Assembly: GCF_016862955.1 (NCBI RefSeq)
Contig: NZ_BONY01000082.1
Span: forward strand, 1 to 41,009
DNA from: Rhizocola hellebori
GTDB taxonomy: Bacteria; Actinomycetota; Actinomycetes; Mycobacteriales; Micromonosporaceae
Direction of reading: 5' to 3'
Length of the DNA stretch: 41,009 nucleotides
Under the pieces are notes generated by a model. That model saw nothing but the letters and a program-made list of their open reading frames with translations. It ran no database searches and was not told the origin of the DNA. A program made the translations under genes and the position numbers. Below, piece by piece: positions 25,917-34,876 of the stretch (position 1 is the first letter of the stretch; every line of letters begins with the position of its first letter).

Positions 25917-26923
25917 GCCGGGACCGCGGCCGGGGCGGGGGGCAACGATTCGCGGCTGAAGGAGGCTATCGCCATCTGGATCGTGTCGATGATCAGGTTC
26001 AGCATGTTCCAGAAGACCTGGATCACCTTGATCGCGCTCCAGATCATCGTGATGGCTTCCTTCACGGAACTGATCAGTTTCCACTGCCCGTAGAACGGGA
26101 TCGCCGCATTGGCCAGACCCGCCGAGATCACACTGACGATGGTGCGGATGATGTCGACGACCACCTGGGCCATCTTGACCGCCTCGTTGATCGCGTCGGC
26201 AAGATGCTGGGCCATGGTCCGCATCGCCGAACTCTGGTCGGTCAGCGCGGTCGACCACTTGTCCATGTGTGCTATCGCCGCGGCCGCGGCCGTCCCGGTC
26301 CAGGTGCCACCGATGTTGACCTTGCCTGAGGCGAGGTTGGCCTCGACGACGTCGAGGCAATTGGCCACCGCCTGCCAAGCACCCACGTGGCGCGCGGCCT
26401 TGTCCACATCACCGGCTATCCACCGGGTCACCTCGACCCTCAGGTCGGGGCCGCCGACCCAGGCCACCAGCTCACAAACCTTGTCCAGAATCCAGCCGAA
26501 CGAGACCTCGGGCGGATCGGGCAGGGTGGCGCCCTGCGAACCCGGGGTGATCAGCTGGGCCGCGGCCGACGCGCCATCGTCGAATCCATTGGCCACACCG
26601 TCATCGACGATGGTGGTCGCCTGCCCGGCGACCTGTGCGACATTCCCGGCGACCTGTTCGTCGGCATCGTGATAGGCGGTGGCGGCCGAGCTGAGCGCAT
26701 CGCGGGTGCTGCCCAGGCCGTCGCTGTCAGCGGACAGGATGTCGTGGAATTTGCCGATCAGCGCGGCATAGTCGCCGGTGATCAGTTCCAGGATCTTGCC
26801 GAAGTCGGCATCGGCGATGTGCGTGGTCGCGTAGTCGTGACTGGCATCCATGTCCCCGGACGCCCGGCCGACCTGCTGCGCCCAGCCCCTCAGATCGCCG
26901 AGCTCCACCGCGACTTGTGTCAT
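25913..26923 (-). CDS. Large WXG100/EspC-like helical protein, putative type VII secretion substrate
   Basis: 336 residues from ATG 26923 with GGGAGG 8 bases upstream. Two ESX-like helical hairpins are joined: residues about 1-95 resemble EspC/WXG-type N-termini (Val-Glu-Leu-Gly-Asp-Leu-Arg-Gly-Trp-Ala-Gln-Gln-Val). Residues about 180-290 carry Gly-Gly-Thr-Trp-Thr-Gly-Thr-Ala-Ala-Ala-Ala-Ala with the W-x-G turn. The C-terminal part (235-320) is strongly hydrophobic (Ile-Val-Ser-Val-Ile-Ser-Ala-Gly, Val-Ile-Gln-Val-Phe-Trp-Asn-Met-Leu) and may insert into membranes. The downstream small gene overlaps by 4 bases; a membrane protein gene lies 43 bases upstream. No ESX core genes are present here. 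Secretion is inferred from family resemblance. Confidence 0.65.
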   Translation of the reverse strand: MTQVAVELGDLRGWAQQVGRASGDMDASHDYATTHIADADFGKILELITGDYAALIGKFHDILSADSDGLGSTRDALSSAATAYHDADEQVAGNVAQVAGQATTIVDDGVANGFDDGASAAAQLITPGSQGATLPDPPEVSFGWILDKVCELVAWVGGPDLRVEVTRWIAGDVDKAARHVGAWQAVANCLDVVEANLASGKVNIGGTWTGTAAAAAIAHMDKWSTALTDQSSAMRTMAQHLADAINEAVKMAQVVVDIIRTIVSVISAGLANAAIPFYGQWKLISSVKEAITMIWSAIKVIQVFWNMLNLIIDTIQMAIASFSRESLPPAPAAVPA

Positions 26924-26966
26924 GCCTAACCTCCCAGGTCAGTTGCGCTAATCGAACGTCTCGAAA

Positions 26967-27374
26967 TCAGCCCGCTTGCCAAAGCACCACTATGAGCACC
27001 GCCTGAAACAGCAGCACGCCAAGGAACACGGCCCACTGCGACCCGAAGCTCCAGCGTCTGCGCACGGCGACAAAGACAAGCACCGCACCGGCAACCCCAC
27101 TGATCACCATGGGCACAGCCAGGGCCGGGCGACCGGAGGTGGCCCCGAAAACGGCCGCCAAAACGGAAAACAGGACCGCCCCCCAGATGGCCGCCTCGCG
27201 AAGGAATCCTTCAGCCAGCGCAACAGCAGCGGCCCGCAGGAATCCGGCCCAGGCGCCGCGGCGCGCTTGCGGGGTGGCCGCGTTGTCTAGCTGCTCAGCC
27301 CGCCGGTGCGCTTCACGAAACAGCGGGCCATCGGCGTCATCGGGTTCACGTCGGCGATCGGACACGGCGACCAC
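26967..27374 (-). CDS. Small membrane protein upstream of the ESX-associated genes
   Basis: 135 residues if started at GTG 27374, which has GGTGAG 7 bases upstream; GTG 27365 is an alternative, while longer frames run into the terminator region. The N-terminal 40 residues are polar and charged (Asp-Arg-Arg-Arg-Glu-Pro-Asp-Asp-Ala). After these come three to four hydrophobic segments, at roughly 50-72, 80-100 and 110-132, ending Val-Val-Leu-Trp-Gln-Ala-Gly. I do not recognise the family. It lies 43 bases upstream of the large WXG-like gene on the same strand, so the three genes probably form one operon. Confidence 0.6.
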   Translation of the reverse strand: MVAVSDRRREPDDADGPLFREAHRRAEQLDNAATPQARRGAWAGFLRAAAVALAEGFLREAAIWGAVLFSVLAAVFGATSGRPALAVPMVISGVAGAVLVFVAVRRRWSFGSQWAVFLGVLLFQAVLIVVLWQAG

Positions 27375-27513
27375 TCTAGACTCACCGCATCGATAGCGAT
27401 ACCTCGCCGTTCTGCCTCGATCACCCTGAAGGGATGTGGGATGCCCTTCCCGCGACTCCTGGTCCCGGCCGGATCCGCCTCCGCCCATTGGCTTGCGGCT
27501 GTTTTGACGAAAT

Positions 27514-27545
27514 ATCCCGGGGCCGGCGAGCGCCGGTCCCGGGAT
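27514..27545 (-). terminator. Hairpin terminator after the metalloprotease gene
   Basis: A 14-pair stem with one G-T wobble (27514-27527 with 27532-27545, tetraloop GAGC) lies 15 bases after the stop of the metalloprotease gene. On the minus strand it is followed by a TTT run (27511-27513), giving a good terminator. Confidence 0.75.
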
Positions 27546-27560
27546 GTGTGACTTTCTTGC

Positions 27561-30500
27561 TTACGCGGGGGCTTCGAAGGCGCCCACGTCGTAGTCCCTC
27601 GGCCCGGCCGGTGCCACGTCGAGGACGGCCGTGCCGTCGATATCGGCGGTGTGGCCACCGAGAATGTTGCAGCGGTCCAGGCTGGACGCGCCGGCGGCCG
27701 GCATGTAGTCGGTGCGCGCTGTCGAGGTGAATGTGATGACCGCGACCAGCAGGCCGGGCAGGCCCGACGCGACCGAGCCGATATTGCAGTTTCCAGCGGG
27801 CACCGCGACCAGACCAAGGGTGCCGGTCGTGGTCAGGACCCGGCTGGTGGTGGCCGTGGCGGTGTCATCGGTGTCGAGCAGTGCCTCCGTCTGGTTGGCC
27901 GATGTCACGCCGACAAGGGTGGTTGAGGTGGTGTCGTGGCCGGTGATCAGCGCCTCGTTCGCCACGTTCGACTCGGTGTTGGAGATGAGCAGCGATGCTC
28001 GCACGCTGACCACCGAGTCGCCGAAGGCCATGATGACGGCCGCGTCGAAGGCGCTGTTGCCCACGAAAGCGGTCTGCACGGTGCTGAAATCGCCGCCGGT
28101 GGCGTAGATGGCCCCGCCCGTCGTGCCGGCGGTGTTGTCGCGGAACTCGTTGCAGTAGTGCTCTTTGGTGAAGGTGGTGGCTACGCAGGCGCCACCTTCG
28201 GTCATGGTGACCGTCCCGGTGCTGCCGATGTACAGGCCGCCGCCTTCAGCCGTGGCGGTGTTGTCCACGATGTGGACGGTATCCAATGTGGACACACCGA
28301 CGGTGTAGATGCCGCCGCCGACGGTACCGGCCGTGTTGCCCGAGATATCGACCGCGTTGAGGCCATCGCCGTCCGCGTCGAGCGTGGATCCGCTGAAGAC
28401 GGCCAGCCCGCCGCCGAAGCCGGTGGCGCTGTTGCCCGTCACGTCCGCACCCGCATTGAGGTCCGCGGCCGCGCCTTGCGTGACAAGAACACCCGCACCG
28501 TTGCTAGTCGCGGTGTTGAGCGTGACCACGCCGCCGCTGTCGAGCCGAACGATGGTGCCCGCGCCAAGTCCGTAGATACCCCCGCCGAACCCGGCGCTGT
28601 TGCCCCTGACCGTGGCGCCCGTGCCCACTGTCACCGTCGAACTGCCCACGGCGTAGATGCCGGCCCCGAGGTTGGCAGTGTTGGCCAAGCCGGTGAAGCC
28701 GATAAAGGTCGCGCCACCGGTCGCCGCCAACGTGGAAGCGCCGTCGAGGAAGACACCGCCGCCACGCGACGTCGCGTCGTTGTCGTAGACGTCGGCGTCA
28801 TTCGATACCACCACTGTGGCGTGGTTGGTGGCGTATATCCCGCCGCCGCTGCCCGCGGTGGTGTTGAGCTCGACGTTGCCCGCGCCGTTGAGCGTCACCG
28901 TGCCGTCGTCGACGTAGATGCCGCCGCCGCCAAAGGTCGCGGTGTTGCCTTCGATCTGCGTGTCGTTGACCGAGATCAGCTGGGCCGAGGGGCCGCTGAC
29001 CCGCACCCCGCCGCCGCCGACGGTGGCCGACGGATTGTTGCCGTTGCGCACGACCGCGTTGTCCAGGGTGGCGATGGCGCTGCCCGACACGTACAAGGTG
29101 CCTTCGGCCGCGTTGCCGCCCTCGATGGTGATCCGGTCGAACCTTACGGCCGCGCTGCCGAAGACCTCGACCACCGAGTCGTTGATCGACCCGGCGTTGC
29201 GCTGAAGCACGACGTCCGTCGCTGATCCTCCAACCGTTGGCTCGCAGTCGAAGGTACCCTTCACCAGATCGAGATTCTTCGAGATGTTGTAGTCGAGGTT
29301 GGCCGTCTGCGCCGGATACGTGCCGGGGGCGATGTAGATGGTCGAGCCCGCCGGCGCCATCGTGATGGCGTCCTCGATCGTGTTGAAGATGCAGCTTATC
29401 CCGTCAAGGCCGGCCACCGCCGCGCTGAACTGCGGCGCCCGGTAGTTGCTGACATCCGTATCGGTGATCTCCAGCACGCGGCTGTTGTCGTTGGCGCCCA
29501 GGACACCGGTCGTCCAGCCGTTGTAGGTCACGTTCGGATTGGAGAAGTAAGGCACCCGTACACAGGTGGGACAACCGTTTTCGACGTTGGCATAGGACAT
29601 GATGGTGCGCAGGTTCTCCGCGATGCCGAAGTGGCCGAAGCCGTCCGGTTGACACGGGCTGCCATCGGTGGCGTTGATCGGGTCGTGGTCGGCGCACATG
29701 TTGTGCCCCAGCTCGTGCGGGAAGCTCAGGTTTCCCACGGCGCAGTTGTAGTCGACCAATGAGAACGCGTCCGACTCCGCCGGAACCGCGCTGATCGGCG
29801 AGTAGGCGACACCGCAGAAGGAGGTCACGTTGCCGATCACGGAGAAGAGGTCGGCGCCGTTGGCGTCGCGGTCGGTGTGCAGGCTGTCCACGATGCCGTC
29901 GACCTTGCTGCGGATCGCGCGGATGTAGGCGAAGTCGTCGTCGGTGCCGTCGGCCGCGTTCGGCGTGTAGTTGAGATCCACGATGTTCGTCAACGCCAGC
30001 TGCTGGTCGTTGTTGGAGTTGAGGTATGACATGTTCGAGACATTGATCATATCGATGATGTCCGCTTCGGCCGCGGCGACGCTGCCGTAGGCGGCCTGCG
30101 CCAGGTCGTCGAAGGCCACCATCACGTCGATGACCGGGACGGCAGCGGCAATCCCCGCGCCCGCAACGCTTTTCGCCACTGCGGGATCGGGTGTGTTGAC
30201 CCGCTGCAATGCCTGGGCGGGCTCGTCCTCGCCCGGGAAGACCCGGCCGTCCTCGAAGACGAGATGAAGTCCGTTGCCCAACGGTTTTATGCCATATTTC
30301 TGGGTACCCTTCCAGATCGACGCATGGACATCGTTGCCGATCACACTGACAATCGCGGTCCCACTGGGTCCGCCGGCCGAGTAGGTGCTGGAAGAAAGTT
30401 TCTGGAAACCAGCGCCAGGGCTGGGCGCGACCGTTGTCTGCAGCGGCACGCTGACATCCGCGAAGAGTTCAAGCGTGACCGTTGCGGCGGCCAGTGAGGT

Positions 30501-31019
30501 GCTCATCGCCTGCGCGTCGATGCCCACTGTCCGAGTCCGCTTCGCGCTTGACGTTATGTCGCGCAGATACGGCGGTAGCGTGGCCGCGTTGACCGCTGCC
30601 GCATCGTTGAACCGCACCGTCGCCGACGTCCCCGCGGCCGGCCGCCGGTACGCCACACGTCCAGGCGCGCTGGTCTTGGCCGCGGGCGCCGTGGTCGCGG
30701 TGGGGCCGGCGCCCTCACCGCCCTTCTCCACCGTGCCGCCGCGGTTCACCGCCGGTGACTGCGGTACCAGTGGAGCACCCTTGCCCAGGTCTTTGGTCAT
30801 GGCGAGCTCGCCAATGTTGTTGTCCAGAGCCGCTTTTTCGAAGGCATCCGGTCCGCCCGAGCGCTTGCCGGCGGCATCCACGCCGGTGAACCCGTCGCCC
30901 GCGGCCGTCGCGCCACGGCCACCGCCCGGATCGGCGGCGGCATTAGGCACGCTGAGCGGCACGGACACCGTCAGCGCGATCACCACCAAGGTGGTGCCAA
31001 ATCTTGAAAGATTGCGCAT
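27561..31019 (-). CDS. Exported zinc metalloprotease (reprolysin/metzincin type) fused to a beta-helix repeat region
   Basis: 1152 residues from ATG 31019. A signal peptide covers about 1-29 (Pro-Asn-Ala-Ala-Ala). After a propeptide-like segment, residues about 290-550 form a metzincin domain with HELGHNMCADH (435-445), supplying zinc ligands His435, His439, His445 and catalytic Glu436. Ile-Met-Ser-Tyr near residue 490 provides the Met-turn. The remaining 570 residues are Gly/Asn/Thr-rich repeats with many Ile-Thr-Gly-Asn-Thr-Ala and Gly-Gly-Gly-Ile-Tyr units, typical of right-handed parallel beta-helices. The protein ends in Asp-Val-Gly-Ala-Phe-Glu-Ala-Pro, a 'choice-of-anchor Q'-like end. 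The fusion suggests a surface or secreted protease that binds polymers, such as polysaccharide. The substrate is unknown. Confidence 0.88.
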   Translation of the reverse strand: MRNLSRFGTTLVVIALTVSVPLSVPNAAADPGGGRGATAAGDGFTGVDAAGKRSGGPDAFEKAALDNNIGELAMTKDLGKGAPLVPQSPAVNRGGTVEKGGEGAGPTATTAPAAKTSAPGRVAYRRPAAGTSATVRFNDAAAVNAATLPPYLRDITSSAKRTRTVGIDAQAMSTSLAAATVTLELFADVSVPLQTTVAPSPGAGFQKLSSSTYSAGGPSGTAIVSVIGNDVHASIWKGTQKYGIKPLGNGLHLVFEDGRVFPGEDEPAQALQRVNTPDPAVAKSVAGAGIAAAVPVIDVMVAFDDLAQAAYGSVAAAEADIIDMINVSNMSYLNSNNDQQLALTNIVDLNYTPNAADGTDDDFAYIRAIRSKVDGIVDSLHTDRDANGADLFSVIGNVTSFCGVAYSPISAVPAESDAFSLVDYNCAVGNLSFPHELGHNMCADHDPINATDGSPCQPDGFGHFGIAENLRTIMSYANVENGCPTCVRVPYFSNPNVTYNGWTTGVLGANDNSRVLEITDTDVSNYRAPQFSAAVAGLDGISCIFNTIEDAITMAPAGSTIYIAPGTYPAQTANLDYNISKNLDLVKGTFDCEPTVGGSATDVVLQRNAGSINDSVVEVFGSAAVRFDRITIEGGNAAEGTLYVSGSAIATLDNAVVRNGNNPSATVGGGGVRVSGPSAQLISVNDTQIEGNTATFGGGGIYVDDGTVTLNGAGNVELNTTAGSGGGIYATNHATVVVSNDADVYDNDATSRGGGVFLDGASTLAATGGATFIGFTGLANTANLGAGIYAVGSSTVTVGTGATVRGNSAGFGGGIYGLGAGTIVRLDSGGVVTLNTATSNGAGVLVTQGAAADLNAGADVTGNSATGFGGGLAVFSGSTLDADGDGLNAVDISGNTAGTVGGGIYTVGVSTLDTVHIVDNTATAEGGGLYIGSTGTVTMTEGGACVATTFTKEHYCNEFRDNTAGTTGGAIYATGGDFSTVQTAFVGNSAFDAAVIMAFGDSVVSVRASLLISNTESNVANEALITGHDTTSTTLVGVTSANQTEALLDTDDTATATTSRVLTTTGTLGLVAVPAGNCNIGSVASGLPGLLVAVITFTSTARTDYMPAAGASSLDRCNILGGHTADIDGTAVLDVAPAGPRDYDVGAFEAPA

Positions 31020-31050
31020 CGTCGCAATCCCCTCTCGCCTAGACGATTGG

Positions 31051-31070
31051 GGGCGTTCGAGCGAACGCCC
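31051..31070. promoter_or_regulatory. Inverted repeat GGGCGTTCG-AG-CGAACGCCC
   Basis: Nine-base perfect arms flank a two-base centre, 32 bases before the metalloprotease start and 74 bases after the kinase-like stop on the same strand. It could terminate the kinase-like transcript or act as an operator of the metalloprotease. The tiny loop favours an operator. The rest of 31020-31143 shows a GAGAGGGG ribosome site and nothing else clear. Confidence 0.4.
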
Positions 31071-31143
31071 GACCACACCGTCGTCGGGGAGGTATTGGTG
31101 GAGTCACGGTTGGCTCAGCGCCAGGACGCCGCCGCGGCCACAA

Positions 31144-32154
31144 CTACAGGCCGGGGTACTCCGCGTGGATGTCGCCGTCGAACAGCCGCCAGCAAAAGTC
31201 GTTCATGCGCGCCGCGGCCGGGGAGTGCCTGGCAAGGATTCCCGCCACCACCGCCGGCACGTCCTGCGGAATATCGCCGCTCGCGCACCGGCGCACGAAA
31301 GCATTGCGTTCGACGGGACCGCCGGTGGCCGGCATGGGTACCCCGCATACCGTGGTGACCAGCCAGTTCACCAGCCGCATCGCCGCGTAGTCGGCATCGT
31401 GGCCGACGTTGCGCGCGACAAAATCGCGCTCGGCGTCTGACAGATCGAACCGAGGCGATGTCGCCAGCCCGAAATCGACGAGGTAGACGCGATCGCCGTC
31501 GGCCCGCATGTTGTCGAAGTGTCCGTCCATATGCAGCAGCTCATGGCTCCGCAGGAACGCTATGACCTCAAACAGCTGCCGCTCGAACGTCTCGGCCATG
31601 CCGATCGGATCATTCAGCCTGTCCAGCAGCGGATCGGAGATGTGCTCAAGAAACAGCACCAGGCTGGACGTGGCGTCAGCCAATTCCTCGAAGCGCTGGC
31701 GCACGCCCGGGGCCTCGCCGAATTGGGCGACCACGGCATCGATGTCGAGGTGTTCGGACGCGATGGGTGGGCGGCCGGGCAGCACCCGCCAGTGGTACAG
31801 CAACGGGAAACACTCCGCCTCACCGGCCAGGACGCCGTCGGTGACGATCATGTTCGCGGCCAGCTCGCGCCAGGCGCCGAAGCCGGGACCGGCGAGGCTG
31901 TACATGCCGTACTGGCAATAGGTCGGGACGTCGAACAGGTTCGCGGTGCTATGTGGATGGGCCAGCTCGCGGTCGGTGATCGGAATCTGCTTGGCGAACA
32001 CCGGCACGCCATCAACCTCGAACACCGAGGAGCCGCCACCCACGCCCACGGCGCCGGCGGGCGCGGCTTGGAGGAAAGCCGCCAGCTCATCGTCCCTGCG
32101 ATCGGCGAGCGAGCCAGAAATACGGTCGTGGCGCAGACGCCGGGGGGTGAGCAT
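31144..32154 (-). CDS. Protein-kinase-like (APH/STK fold) protein
   Basis: 336 residues from ATG 32154 with GATGGGG just upstream. The kinase fold is visible: Gly-rich Val-Gly-Gly-Gly-Ser-Ser-Val-Phe near residue 38, Lys55 (VFAKQ), a possible alphaC Glu97, catalytic loop His-Met-Asp210-Gly-His-Phe-Asp-Asn215 and Asp227-Phe-Gly. There is no membrane segment and no PASTA or sensor domain, so it is cytosolic. Tyr/Phe-rich insertions (Tyr-Cys-Gln-Tyr-Gly-Met-Tyr) are not typical of Pkn kinases; it may phosphorylate a small molecule or protein. It diverges from the GH10 xylanase gene; the 314-base gap between them holds paired CCGAAA/TTTCGG arms near its own start and the xylanase promoter. Confidence 0.8.
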   Translation of the reverse strand: MLTPRRLRHDRISGSLADRRDDELAAFLQAAPAGAVGVGGGSSVFEVDGVPVFAKQIPITDRELAHPHSTANLFDVPTYCQYGMYSLAGPGFGAWRELAANMIVTDGVLAGEAECFPLLYHWRVLPGRPPIASEHLDIDAVVAQFGEAPGVRQRFEELADATSSLVLFLEHISDPLLDRLNDPIGMAETFERQLFEVIAFLRSHELLHMDGHFDNMRADGDRVYLVDFGLATSPRFDLSDAERDFVARNVGHDADYAAMRLVNWLVTTVCGVPMPATGGPVERNAFVRRCASGDIPQDVPAVVAGILARHSPAAARMNDFCWRLFDGDIHAEYPGL

Positions 32155-32282
32155 CGCCCCATCATCGCAGTGGATCTCGCCGACGGCCGGCCCGAAAAAA
32201 CTTTCGGAGGGTTTGCGGAAGTTTCGCTGCCTCCACGGGCGTGGTGCCTCCATTGATTGCTAGCGATACGTGCTCCACCTAG

Positions 32283-33923
<1,641 letters not shown>

Positions 33924-33941
33924 ACACCCGATAAGACACAC

Positions 33942-33972
33942 CGGCCCCGGGGCGGCAAACGCCTCGGGGCCG
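33942..33972 (+). terminator. Terminator after the GH10 gene
   Basis: A 13-pair stem with one G-T wobble (33942-33954 with 33960-33972) has a GCAAA loop and is followed by TTGCC. It starts 18 bases after the xylanase stop. The rest of the gap to 34039 shows nothing clear. Confidence 0.75.
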
Positions 33973-34039
33973 TTGCCATGCAAGGGCTGCGGGATAATTC
34001 AGGCGACCTGCGGCGGCTGCAGCGGTTAGGTTGCCAGGT

Positions 34040-34711
34040 GTGAGCAGGATTGTGTCGGTCAACCTGGCGGTTCCGGAGCCCAACCCGGCCAAGGGCGGTC
34101 TCACAGGCATCACCAAGCGGCCGGTCGACCACCTGGTCACCGTGCGCGCGCCGGGGCCTAAAACGACCGGGCTGCACAGTGGCCTGATCGGTGACCAGAT
34201 ATTCGACATCGAAAACCACGGCGGCGACGATCAGGCCGTTTACGCGTATGCGCGTGAGGACTACGAGTGGTGGCAGGCGCGGCTTAGCCGGCGGCTGGCC
34301 AACGGGCTCTTCGGCGAGAACCTGACGACCGAGGGGGTCGACGTCAACGGGGCGGTCATCGGTGAGCGGTGGCGGGTTGGCCCGCGTTTGGTTCTGCAGC
34401 CGACATTCGGCCGCATCCCGTGCGCCACGTTTCAGCACAAGATGGGCGAGCCGCGCTGGGTGAAGACTTTCACCCGGTCGAACCGTCCGGGCGCGTACCT
34501 GCGTGTCCTGGAGCCCGGCGAGGTGTGGGCCGGCGATCCGGTGACCGTGGTAGACCGCCCGGCGCACGCGGTGACGATCGCGCAAGCCTTCCGGGCGTAC
34601 ACGACCGAGCCGCAGTTGCTGCCCGCGCTGGTCGAGATCGAAGGGCTGCCCGACGATTTGCGCGAGATCCTCGCGAAGCGGCTTCCGCAGCGCCGCGCAA
34701 GCGGCCATTGA
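34040..34711 (+). CDS. MOSC domain-containing protein (YiiM-like)
   Basis: 223 residues from GTG 34040; TTAGG lies 9 bases upstream, and an in-frame TTG nine bases earlier is an alternative. The MOSC sulfur-carrier beta-barrel runs through Gly-Leu-Ile-Gly-Asp-Gln...His-Gly-Gly-Asp-Asp-Gln-Ala-Val-Tyr-Ala-Tyr, Gly-Glu-Asn-Leu-Thr-Thr-Glu-Gly-Val and Arg-Ile-Pro-Cys-Ala-Thr-Phe, with the conserved Cys that holds sulfur or molybdenum cofactor. The C-terminal region (about 160-223) matches the 3-alpha extension of YiiM-type proteins, which detoxify N-hydroxylated compounds. There is no Fe-S or flavin domain. It sits between the GH10 and GH5 genes without obvious connection to polysaccharide use. 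Confidence 0.85.
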   Translation: MSRIVSVNLAVPEPNPAKGGLTGITKRPVDHLVTVRAPGPKTTGLHSGLIGDQIFDIENHGGDDQAVYAYAREDYEWWQARLSRRLANGLFGENLTTEGVDVNGAVIGERWRVGPRLVLQPTFGRIPCATFQHKMGEPRWVKTFTRSNRPGAYLRVLEPGEVWAGDPVTVVDRPAHAVTIAQAFRAYTTEPQLLPALVEIEGLPDDLREILAKRLPQRRASGH

Positions 34712-34736
34712 CGCGCGTCACCACTCTCGCTAGCCT
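34708..34736 (+). promoter_or_regulatory. Promoter of the GH5 cellulase gene
   Basis: TTGACG (34708-34713, overlapping the MOSC stop) and TAGCCT (34731-34736) have a 17-base spacer. The 5' leader is about 130 bases and carries the inverted repeat at 34771-34784. Confidence 0.5.
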
Positions 34737-34770
34737 CAGCGAAAGAAAACTATCGACGCGAAATCGAGAA

Positions 34771-34784
34771 AGTTTCTGGAAACT
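34771..34784. promoter_or_regulatory. Inverted repeat AGTTTC-TG-GAAACT, candidate LacI operator of the GH5 gene
   Basis: Perfect six-base arms with a TG centre; the inner TTTCTGGAAA (34773-34782) differs from the xylanase operator TTTCCGGAAA only in the centre. It lies about 35 bases downstream of the predicted -10 and upstream of the GH5 start (34877), a position suited to roadblock repression. Confidence 0.55.
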
Positions 34785-34876
34785 CGGCTGCCGGGCAGGG
34801 CGCCGCCACCTTCAGCCGCCGCCGGTCCGGGCACGGGAGGCGGGAGCATTCCCGACCTCACCCAGCGAGGAATCCG

